This document shows positions 58,024 to 64,000 of a DNA stretch of 64,000 bases, one piece after another. The notes under the pieces were generated by a model. It made no database searches. It was not told the origin of the DNA and was given only the letters and a program-made list of their open reading frames with translations. Source of the stretch: Chryseobacterium ureilyticum. GTDB lineage: Bacteria > Bacteroidota > Bacteroidia > Flavobacteriales > Weeksellaceae. The position numbers and the translations under genes are program-made. The first letter of the stretch is position 1; every line of letters starts with the position of its first letter. The DNA lies in the NCBI RefSeq assembly GCF_900156735.1, contig NZ_FTOL01000010.1, positions 1 to 64,000 of the forward strand, given 5' to 3'.

Positions 58024-59154
58024 TTATAATTTTCTCAGCAAAGGACTTTGTCTGTACCTTTCTTCCTGATATTCTTCGTAAAGATTCTGTAGAGTTTCGG
58101 AGATTTTTGAATACCCGATTTCATTTCCCCAAGACAACAATCCTTTTGGATAGTTTACGCCTTTCTGCATTGCCAGTTCAATATCCTCGTCATTGGCAAC
58201 ACCTAATCTTTTAGCTTCCACGGCTTCATTGATCAACATAGAAATGATTCTTAAAAAGATCTGCTGATAAAGAGCATCGTCTTTCTGTGCTTCAGGTTTT
58301 ACAGCCCCTTCACTGTAATCGTAGAACCCTCTTCCTATTTTTCTGCCATGAAGTTTGGCTTCAGACATTCTCTGCTGAAGTAAAGATGGCTTATATTTAG
58401 GGTCATAGAAATAATCTTTGTAAACTGTTGTTGTTACAGCAAAATTCACATCCACTCCAATAAGATCCATCAATTCAAAAGGTCCCATTTTGAAGTTTCC
58501 AAGGGTTTTCATTGCATCATCTACCTGTTCAGGTGTAGCAATATTTTCTTCAACAATTCTTAGCGCCTCTCCATAATACGGACGGGCAATTCTGTTGACA
58601 ATAAATCCTGGGATATCTTTAGCAATCACAGGCATTTTACCCCATTCTTTCATGAGGTTATAAATTTTTTCTGCTAATGTTTTTTCTGTTAATAAGGATG
58701 GAATGACTTCCACTAAAGGCATCAATGGAGCCGGATTGAAAAAGTGAATTCCGATGAAACGCTCCGGTTTCTTTAATTCTGCACCAAGAGAGGTGATAGA
58801 AATGGATGAGGTATTGGAACCGATGATACAGTCTTCAGAAACATAGATTTCAAGTTCTGTAAAAACTTTGGTCTTAATTTCTTTATTTTCAATGATCGCT
58901 TCGATAACTAAATCAGAATCTTTTAAATCCTGCAATACTTCACCTTTAACGATATTGCTTCTTATTTCTGTTGCTTTTTCCTGAGAGATTTTACCTTTTT
59001 CAGTTAATTTCTGAAGCGTTTTCTCTAAACCTGCAAGTGCTTTATCTATTTGTGGAGCATTAGCATCGAATAAAACGACCTTGCATCCTGCTGTTGCAGC
59101 TACCTGAGCAATTCCTACGCCCATGGTTCCTGCACCAATAATTCCAATATTCAT
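58024..59154 (-). CDS. paaH: 3-hydroxyacyl-CoA dehydrogenase PaaH
   Basis: This 376-aa NAD-dependent dehydrogenase acts on 3-hydroxyadipyl-CoA late in the pathway. The N-terminal Rossmann loop is IIGAGTMGVGIAQVAA. The catalytic His-Glu dyad lies in HFFNPAPLMPLVEVIPS, and DIPGFIVNRIARPYYGEALR precedes the C-terminal helical domain (MDLIGVDVNF). It is longer than short 3-hydroxybutyryl-CoA dehydrogenases (about 285 aa), because a second C-terminal segment is present. The gene lies in the paa cluster. Confidence 0.93.
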   Translation of the reverse strand: MNIGIIGAGTMGVGIAQVAATAGCKVVLFDANAPQIDKALAGLEKTLQKLTEKGKISQEKATEIRSNIVKGEVLQDLKDSDLVIEAIIENKEIKTKVFTELEIYVSEDCIIGSNTSSISITSLGAELKKPERFIGIHFFNPAPLMPLVEVIPSLLTEKTLAEKIYNLMKEWGKMPVIAKDIPGFIVNRIARPYYGEALRIVEENIATPEQVDDAMKTLGNFKMGPFELMDLIGVDVNFAVTTTVYKDYFYDPKYKPSLLQQRMSEAKLHGRKIGRGFYDYSEGAVKPEAQKDDALYQQIFLRIISMLINEAVEAKRLGVANDEDIELAMQKGVNYPKGLLSWGNEIGYSKISETLQNLYEEYQEERYRQSPLLRKL

Positions 59155-59156
59155 AA

Positions 59157-59584
59157 TTTTAATTTGAAAATTTGAGAATGGGTTAATTTGAAAATTATTT
59201 AATTTTTGACGTTGAAATAATTTTAGACAGAATTAATACTATTTCTTTTAAATCTAAAAGCAATTTTTCTTCCGGTGAATTCAAATGTGGAGACTTTAAA
59301 CATAATAAAAGCCAATACTCAGTTTCATCTGCTTCTTTAGCTGCAATTTTTATTTTATGGATAAAATCTGCCTTACTTTCAGCATTCTGAGCTTCCTTTA
59401 CATTCGCTCCAATTGATGTACCTGATTTAAAAATCTGATTCGCTAGTGAAAATTTATTAATCCTATATAGTCCTTCTGAAAATTCTATAATGTTTAATGC
59501 AAACTCAAATGTTTTATTTACAATAATATTTTCTTTGTCATTTCTCATTTTCAAATTCTCAAATTAACCCATTCTCAAATTGAT
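59157..59584. mobile_element. four-helix-bundle gene bounded by 23-bp inverted repeats (type A element)
   Basis: A perfect 23-bp inverted repeat, left copy at 59169-59191 and right copy at 59559-59581, encloses the four-helix-bundle gene with 367 nt between. Both arms belong to an 8-bp-period family (AATTTGAA, AATTTGAG). The left arms of three other elements in the cluster (61938, 62351, 63417) align with this one but contain no gene. No target-site duplication is obvious. Mobility is inference. Confidence 0.5.
59195..59548 (-). CDS. four helix bundle protein (23S rRNA IVS / S23 family)
   Basis: This 117-aa protein (ATG at 59548; a TTG two codons upstream is also in frame) is of the TIGR02436 type: KTFEFALNIIEFSEGLYRINKFSLANQIFKSG, GTSIGANVKEAQNAESKADFIHKIKIAAKEADETEYWL. 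Four amphipathic helices are visible. The family includes proteins encoded in 23S rRNA intervening sequences and the Avd accessory proteins of retroelements; its molecular role is unclear. It interrupts the paaG-paaH pair and lies within the inverted repeats at 59157-59584, with its stop codon inside the left arm. Confidence 0.85.
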   Translation of the reverse strand: MRNDKENIIVNKTFEFALNIIEFSEGLYRINKFSLANQIFKSGTSIGANVKEAQNAESKADFIHKIKIAAKEADETEYWLLLCLKSPHLNSPEEKLLLDLKEIVLILSKIISTSKIK

Positions 59585-60385
59585 TTATTTTCCTTTATAA
59601 TTAGGTTTTCTTTTTTGTAAAAAGGCATTTACTCCTTCAATGAAATCTGCTGTTTCTGCTGCTTCCTGTTGTAGGTCTCCTTCTAACTCAAGTTGTTCTT
59701 TTAAAGTGTTTGTATAAGAACTTGCGAATGCTTTTTTCGTAAGCTTAATCGCTGCAGTTGGCATGTTTGCCATTCTTTCAAGAATTTCCATTGATTTTGG
59801 TAAGAATTCTTCATCACTGAAAACTTCTGCAACAAGTCCATAAGACTTAGATTCTTCAGCAGATAATTTCTTTCCTGTAAACGCTAAATAATTCGCCAAT
59901 TGTCTACCTAAAAGCTTCGGTAAGAAATATGTACCTCCTGTATCTGGAATCAAACCGATATTTGAAAACGCCTGAGCAAAGTAAGCTTTTTCATGAGCTA
60001 ACACGAAATCAGAAATTAAAGCCAGCATTGCTCCCGCTCCTACAGCCGGACCATTTACCAATGCAATAACGGGTTTCTTACAACGTGTAACTTCCATTAC
60101 CAAAGGATTGTAGTAATCCACCACTATTTTTCTGATGATATCATTATCATGGTGTTCTTTACCTACTACGAAAGCTTCATCAAGATTCTGTCCTGAACAA
60201 AAAGCTCTTCCTCTTCCGGAAATGGCAACGCATCTTACCGTCTCATCATTACTGCACTCTTTAACGAAGTCTCTTAAATCTGCCAAAGCAGGCTTCGTAA
60301 GGGCATTCATAGTTTCAGGTTGATTCAGATAAGCAATTTTTAGCTTTCCGTCAAAATGCGATTCAATATCGAGTTGTGTATACAT
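59585..60385 (-). CDS. paaG: 1,2-epoxyphenylacetyl-CoA isomerase PaaG
   Basis: This 266-aa crotonase-fold enzyme converts ring-1,2-epoxyphenylacetyl-CoA to oxepin-CoA. It has GRGRAFCSGQNLDEA, GPAVGAGAMLALISDFVLAHEKA and the PaaG-type catalytic segment AFSNIGLIPDTGGTYFLPKLLG with Asp/Glu-type acid residues. It lies between the four-helix-bundle gene and paaD in the expected cluster order. It could also serve as PaaF, but the IGLIPDTGGT segment is PaaG-like. No second paaF-type gene is in the cluster part seen here. Confidence 0.85.
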   Translation of the reverse strand: MYTQLDIESHFDGKLKIAYLNQPETMNALTKPALADLRDFVKECSNDETVRCVAISGRGRAFCSGQNLDEAFVVGKEHHDNDIIRKIVVDYYNPLVMEVTRCKKPVIALVNGPAVGAGAMLALISDFVLAHEKAYFAQAFSNIGLIPDTGGTYFLPKLLGRQLANYLAFTGKKLSAEESKSYGLVAEVFSDEEFLPKSMEILERMANMPTAAIKLTKKAFASSYTNTLKEQLELEGDLQQEAAETADFIEGVNAFLQKRKPNYKGK

Positions 60386-60403
60386 AGTTTTTGTATTTTA
60401 TAT

Positions 60404-60540
60404 TTAACAATGCACTAATTTAACAATATTAATCAATGTAACCGTCTAACAATTTAACAATATAGCCCTATCATCGTTATGTTTTGCATAGTCCGTAAAC
60501 CTTATGGATAAACTGATACTTTGATTTATTGTTATGTTCA
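60404..60540. repeat. palindromic element, 8-bp period (type B)
   Basis: The left side (about 60404-60465) contains AACAAT/ATCAATGT-type units. The right side (about 60506-60540) carries the inverse. It fills the gap between the paaG start and paaD stop. Confidence 0.55.
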
Positions 60541-60542
60541 TT

Positions 60543-61007
60543 TTAGTGGCATTTAAAATAATCAAAAGGTTCCAGACAATCCAGGCACTGATAAGACGCC
60601 TTACACAAAGTAGACCCAAATCTGCTGATCTGTTTGGTGTGCTCAGAACCACAGCGTGGACATTTTTTCGGTTTTCCGATGTGATGTTCATCTGCTCCTT
60701 TTTCGGGAGGTGTAATTCCGTAAACACGAAGTTTTTCTCTCGCTTCATCGGTCAACCAATCTGTTGTCCAAATTGGAAACATTTTGGTGACTACTTTGGC
60801 TTCCCATCCGTTTTCCTTCATGATCTTTATGATATCTTCTTCGATGGTAAACATTGCAGGACATGCTGAATAGGTAGGAGTAATTGTCACTTCACAAGAA
60901 TTTTCACCTGTAATCTGTGCCTCTCTTACAATTCCCAGCTCCACAATGTTGATCACCGGAATTTCCGGATCGGGAACCATTTCTAATATTTCTAAAGGAT
61001 TTTTCAA
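60543..61007 (-). CDS. paaD: phenylacetyl-CoA epoxidase subunit PaaD
   Basis: This 154-aa MIP18/SufT-type protein assists metal-cluster delivery to the epoxidase. The N-terminal part (PDPEIPVINIVELGIVREA) is the MIP18 fold. The C-terminal half carries a zinc-ribbon-like cysteine set: CPRCGSEHTK, then LCKASYQCLDCLEPFDYFKCH. The extended C-terminus is PaaD-typical. Confidence 0.9.
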   Translation of the reverse strand: MKNPLEILEMVPDPEIPVINIVELGIVREAQITGENSCEVTITPTYSACPAMFTIEEDIIKIMKENGWEAKVVTKMFPIWTTDWLTDEAREKLRVYGITPPEKGADEHHIGKPKKCPRCGSEHTKQISRFGSTLCKASYQCLDCLEPFDYFKCH

Positions 61008-61026
61008 TCTTTTTTTCTAATTTTTT

Positions 61027-61172
61027 AAACGCAAAATGCGCTAAGATTTTTTTGAAAGCTAAATGTTTTTAAGCTCGCAAAGGCGTTTCACTTAGCAAAG
61101 TCAACAAAAAGCAGTTTGTCAATATCTCGATTTTAAGATTGTTACATTGATAAATTGCTAGATTGTTACATT
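61027..61172. repeat. composite repeat: CGCAAA-type element plus one type B arm
   Basis: The stretch 61027-61102 has the AACGCAAAATGCGCTAAG ... AAGCTCGCAAAGGCG pattern that I recall from Chryseobacterium intergenic repeats. An inverse type B arm (GATTGTTACATTGATAAATTGC) follows at 61136-61172. It spans the paaD-paaC gap. Confidence 0.5.
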
Positions 61173-61179
61173 CCAAAAT

Positions 61180-61929
61180 TTACCAAGTACAACCCGGATA
61201 CGCTCGCTGCATATATTGAAGTTCACAAAGGATAAATCCGAAATACTCTGTATGATATCCTGTTCTTGATTTAGGCTGCATAAATGGATTCGCTGGATAT
61301 TCTAATCCAAAGCTTTGGAAATCTTTCTCCGTTACAGCCACAAATTCTTTATACAACTCATCAGCATTCGGAACAATATTTAGAGCAACCAGATCATCTT
61401 CACCTTCTGATTTTGCAAAAAGTCCTTTTGTATATTCCCAGATATCTTCAATAGCCCTTTCTAAACGTGTACGGCTTTCTTCTGTTCCCTGAGCAAAAAT
61501 TTTCATCCAGGATGCAGCGTGAGTATAGTGATATCTTACTTCTTTTAATGATTTTTGAGCAATTGCCGATAATTCCTCATTAGCCGAATTTGACAACGCT
61601 TCGTACATCAATTTCTGATACACAGAAAAAACATAAACCTTTAGAATCGTCTGAGCATAATCTTCATTGGGAAGTTCTGTCCAGTGTGCGTTTACATATT
61701 CGTGCTCGTATCTTAAGAAGGCGATATCATCTTCGCTTTTACCATTGTCGATTACTCTTGAAGCATACACATAAAAGTTATTAGCCTGTCCAAGTTCATC
61801 CAACGCAATATTCGTTAATGCAATATCTTCCTCTAAATAAGGACCTTCACCGCACCATGCAGACAAACGCTGTCCCATAATGAAACTGTCGTCTGCTAGT
61901 TTTAATAAATAATTATATAATGGGTTCAT
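61180..61929 (-). CDS. paaC: phenylacetyl-CoA epoxidase structural subunit PaaC
   Basis: This 249-aa ferritin-like helical protein is the non-catalytic scaffold of the multicomponent epoxidase. MNPLYNYLLKLADDSFIMGQRLSAWCGEGPYLEEDIALTNIALDELGQA and VRYHYTHAASWMKIFAQGTEESRTR are the family blocks. It contains acidic helix residues but not the full diiron set. It lies between paaD and paaB. Confidence 0.93.
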   Translation of the reverse strand: MNPLYNYLLKLADDSFIMGQRLSAWCGEGPYLEEDIALTNIALDELGQANNFYVYASRVIDNGKSEDDIAFLRYEHEYVNAHWTELPNEDYAQTILKVYVFSVYQKLMYEALSNSANEELSAIAQKSLKEVRYHYTHAASWMKIFAQGTEESRTRLERAIEDIWEYTKGLFAKSEGEDDLVALNIVPNADELYKEFVAVTEKDFQSFGLEYPANPFMQPKSRTGYHTEYFGFILCELQYMQRAYPGCTW

Positions 61930-61937
61930 TATTTTTT

Positions 61938-62058
61938 AATTTGAAAATTTGAGAATTAGTTAATTTGAAAATTGATTGATTACCTGAATTGAAAGTTTGA
62001 GAATAATTAACGTGGTTAAGGTCATTTTCAAATTTTCAAATTAGTACATTTTCAAATT
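61938..62058. repeat. palindromic element, 8-bp period (type A)
   Basis: The left arm is AATTTGAAAATTTGAGAATT... (8-bp units). The right arm (62023-62058) is its inverse. A central hairpin TTAAC-GTG-GTTAA is at 62007-62019. It fills the paaC-paaB gap and contains no gene. Confidence 0.65.
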
Positions 62059-62064
62059 ATTAAT

Positions 62065-62346
62065 CTACATATTTTTTACGTCGTTTGGAATTTCATAGAA
62101 CGTAGGATGACGATATAGTTTATCATCAGCCGGATCAAAGAATGCTTCTTTATCTACTCCTTCCGAAGTCACAATATATTTACTTGGAACTACCCAAACA
62201 GAAGTTCCTTCTTTTCTTCTTGTATAAACGTCTCTTGCGTTCTGTAAAGCCATTTCTGCTGTTGGCGCCTGTACTATTCCAACGTGTTTGTGAGATAATC
62301 CCGGTTTAGTCTGAATAAACACTTCCCACATATCTAAATTTGCCAT
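62065..62346 (-). CDS. paaB: phenylacetyl-CoA epoxidase subunit PaaB
   Basis: This small 93-aa epoxidase subunit joins PaaA and PaaC into the active complex. MWEVFIQTKPGLSHKHVGIVQAPTAEMALQNARDVYTRR and SVWVVPSKYIVTS are the classic family sequence. It starts at ATG 62346. Confidence 0.95.
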   Translation of the reverse strand: MANLDMWEVFIQTKPGLSHKHVGIVQAPTAEMALQNARDVYTRRKEGTSVWVVPSKYIVTSEGVDKEAFFDPADDKLYRHPTFYEIPNDVKNM

Positions 62347-62350
62347 AATT

Positions 62351-62471
62351 AATTTGAAAATTTGAAAATTGGTTGATTTGAAAATTGATTGATCGTCTTA
62401 ATTGAAAATTTGAGAATTATTTAACATTGTTAATTTCATTTCAAATTTTCAAATTGGCACATTTTCAAATT
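62351..62471. repeat. palindromic element, 8-bp period (type A)
   Basis: Left and right AATTTGAA-type arms are inverted around a central palindrome TTAACATTGTTAA (62421-62433). The right arm covers the paaA stop codon (62470-62472). Confidence 0.65.
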
Positions 62472-63408
62472 ATATAACTTCTTTTTGTTGTTTCTCTGCA
62501 AAAGCAATTGCAGCTTCTTTTACCCAGGAATTTTCTCTTTGAGCCTTTCTCTTAGTCTCGATACGCTTTTTATTGCAAGGTCCGTTTCCTTTTAAGATTT
62601 CCATGAACTCACCCCAAGGAAGTTCTCCGAAATCATAATGTTGTCTTTCCTCATTCCATTTCAGATCTTTATCCGGAATGGTTAATCCTAAGAATTCAGC
62701 CTGAGAAACGGTAACATCGATAAACCTTTGACGAAGACTGTCATTACTTTCTCTTTTTACTCTGTAATTCATAGAGATTTTAGAGTTTGGCGAGCTGTCA
62801 TCGTTAGGTCCAAACATCATTAAAGCAGGCCACCAGAAACGGTTTAATGAAGCTTGAGCCATTTCTTTCTGCTGTTTCGTACCACGACAAAGAGCCATTA
62901 AGATTTCATATCCTTGTCTTTGGTGGAAAGATTCTTCTTTACAAATCTTTACCATCGCTCTTGAGTAAGGTCCATAAGAATTCCCCATCAACATAACCTG
63001 GTTCATAATAGCTGCACCATCAACCAGCCAGCCGATTGCACCAATATCAGCCCAGCTTAATGTGGGATAATTAAAGATACTTGAGTATTTCGCTTTTCCT
63101 TCCAGCATATCATCATAAGTAGCATCTCTGTCTGCCCTGATGCTTCCGTCTCCTAATGTTTCTGTTGCAGAATAAAGGTATAAACCATGTCCTGCTTCAT
63201 CCTGAACTTTAGCTAAAAGCGCCATTTTTCTTCTTAATGAAGGTGCTCTGGAAATCCAATTGGCTTCCGGTAGCATTCCTACAATTTCAGAATGGGCGTG
63301 CTGTGAAATCTGACGAACCAAAAGTTTTCTGTAATCATCTGGCATTACATCTTTCGGTTCTACTTTATTTTCTTCGTGAACGTATTGAACAAATTTTTCT
63401 AAGTCCAT
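62470..63408 (-). CDS. paaA: phenylacetyl-CoA epoxidase catalytic subunit PaaA
   Basis: This 312-aa catalytic diiron monooxygenase subunit has the ferritin-like iron ligands in [23 protein letters not shown] (ExxH) and [19 protein letters not shown] (ExxH). It epoxidises the ring of phenylacetyl-CoA with O2 and electrons from PaaE. The N-terminal [43 protein letters not shown] is characteristic. Confidence 0.96.
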   Translation of the reverse strand: MDLEKFVQYVHEENKVEPKDVMPDDYRKLLVRQISQHAHSEIVGMLPEANWISRAPSLRRKMALLAKVQDEAGHGLYLYSATETLGDGSIRADRDATYDDMLEGKAKYSSIFNYPTLSWADIGAIGWLVDGAAIMNQVMLMGNSYGPYSRAMVKICKEESFHQRQGYEILMALCRGTKQQKEMAQASLNRFWWPALMMFGPNDDSSPNSKISMNYRVKRESNDSLRQRFIDVTVSQAEFLGLTIPDKDLKWNEERQHYDFGELPWGEFMEILKGNGPCNKKRIETKRKAQRENSWVKEAAIAFAEKQQKEVI

Positions 63409-63416
63409 AATCTTTT

Positions 63417-63520
63417 AATTTGAGAATTTGAGAATTAGTTAATTTGAAAATTATTTAGAGAAACTGAGAATAAACGATTACCCATTTTCAAATCTCCAAA
63501 TTAGCGCATTTTCAAATTGA
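63417..63520. repeat. palindromic element, 8-bp period (type A)
   Basis: The left arm is AATTTGAGAATTTGAGAATT and the right arm is the inverse of an AATTTGAAAATG-type arm. The element lies exactly in the paaA-paaE gap. Confidence 0.6.
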
Positions 63521-63521
63521 A

Positions 63522-64000
63522 TTAAACATCATAATTAAGCATCACCACATTCGTTGTCGGGTGACATTGACAGGTAAGAACGTAGCCTCTTGCCACTTCG
63601 TCTTCGGTAAGCGCGTAGTTTTTCTCCATGAAAACTTCTCCTTCCAAAACTTCCGCTTTACACGTACAACAAACTCCTCCTTTACATGCAAAAGGCACAG
63701 GAAGATTGTCTTTCAATGCTTTATCTAAGATACTCTCTTTTTTGGAATTAAGGTGAAATGAATATTCATCATCATCAATAATTACCGTTACCATACTTTC
63801 AATATTGGCAATCGCTTTGAATTCATCACTCATTTCCTCCGTATTTTCTTCGTCAGGAGCCGTGAAGTATTCAAATAAAACCTGTATAGCTGGTACTTTT
63901 TTATCTTTCTTTAAATAATCTGCAATTCCTTTAATCATTTCTGAAGGACCGCAGATAAAATATGTAGATTCTTTTACATCAATCTCAGTATATCTTTCAA
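63522..64000 (-). CDS. paaE: phenylacetyl-CoA epoxidase reductase PaaE, C-terminal part
   Basis: This partial gene runs off the right edge: the open frame continues through 63939-64000 (YFICGPSEMIKGIADYLK) without a stop. PaaE passes electrons from NADPH via FAD to the epoxidase. The visible part covers the end of the flavin-reductase NAD-binding domain (ICGPSEM) and a plant-type 2Fe-2S ferredoxin domain with the cysteines of CKGGVCCTC and LTCQC. It leads the leftward cluster. Confidence 0.93.
   Translation of the reverse strand, partial: ERYTEIDVKESTYFICGPSEMIKGIADYLKKDKKVPAIQVLFEYFTAPDEENTEEMSDEFKAIANIESMVTVIIDDDEYSFHLNSKKESILDKALKDNLPVPFACKGGVCCTCKAEVLEGEVFMEKNYALTEDEVARGYVLTCQCHPTTNVVMLNYDV

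Noticed and set aside
53748-63520. CRISPR array, because of many short regular repeats
   Set aside because: The units are 7-8 bp, contiguous, without unique spacers, and arranged as inverted arms between genes; no cas genes.

Overview
The window looks like a chromosomal segment of a Chryseobacterium-type flavobacterium (Bacteroidota, Weeksellaceae). The evidence is the low GC content, promoters of the Bacteroidota type (TTG about 19 nt upstream of TAnnTTTG), the type IX secretion and gliding protein SprA, several proteins with type IX (T9SS type A) C-terminal sorting domains, a GLPGLI protein and a 'grasp-with-spasm' peptide cluster. There is no rRNA, phage, IS element or CRISPR array. There is one tRNA, elongator tRNA-Met.

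Layout. Positions 1-897 hold no convincing gene. They contain two strong leftward promoters facing out of the window and a pile of decayed intergenic repeats. Positions 898-9438 hold the leftward housekeeping block ruvA-sprA-gcvH-vanZ-like. Positions 9521-15418 hold a ribosomal-peptide (RiPP) island: an HTH regulator (+), then leftward a precursor peptide, the ATP-grasp maturase GwsG, a small overlapping gene, the SPASM maturase GwsS, a lipoprotein, a VKOR-like oxidase, a DsbA-like thioredoxin and a GLPGLI protein. As I recall flavobacterial gene order, this island sits between two normally neighbouring blocks, maeB and ruvA-sprA. Positions 15483-18987 hold maeB, an N-acetylglucosamine-kinase-like gene and a small coiled-coil gene. 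Positions 19344-23395 (+) hold GtrA-like, PlsC-like, a sugar MFS transporter and DUF3810.

Positions 24142-29507 (+) hold a second peptide system: a VKOR-thioredoxin fusion, an unlisted 54-residue double-glycine peptide with four cysteines, a C39 peptidase/ABC exporter and an HlyD-type adaptor. Its oxidase is the fused counterpart of the split pair in the first island. The two clusters therefore appear to be two uses of the same oxidative-folding module, one for a graspetide-like peptide and one for a secreted double-glycine peptide.

Positions 29947-46763 are mixed core genes: tRNA-Met, a TlpA-like thioredoxin, T9SS cargo, clpX, HIT, greA, dtd, an S8 protease, a Coq4-like gene, and a membrane-protein operon with a winged-helix regulator and a twice-repeated palindromic operator. 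Positions 46854-51068 (-) hold a compact operon of DUF4241, a SMUG2-type glycosylase and an SF2 helicase with a predicted membrane hairpin. Positions 51238-64000 (-) hold the phenylacetate catabolic cluster paaE(partial)-A-B-C-D-G-H-I-J-Y-Z with a few passenger genes. Its intergenic junctions are packed with short-period (7-8 bp) palindromic elements. One of them flanks a four-helix-bundle gene with 23-bp perfect inverted repeats, which suggests a mobile unit.
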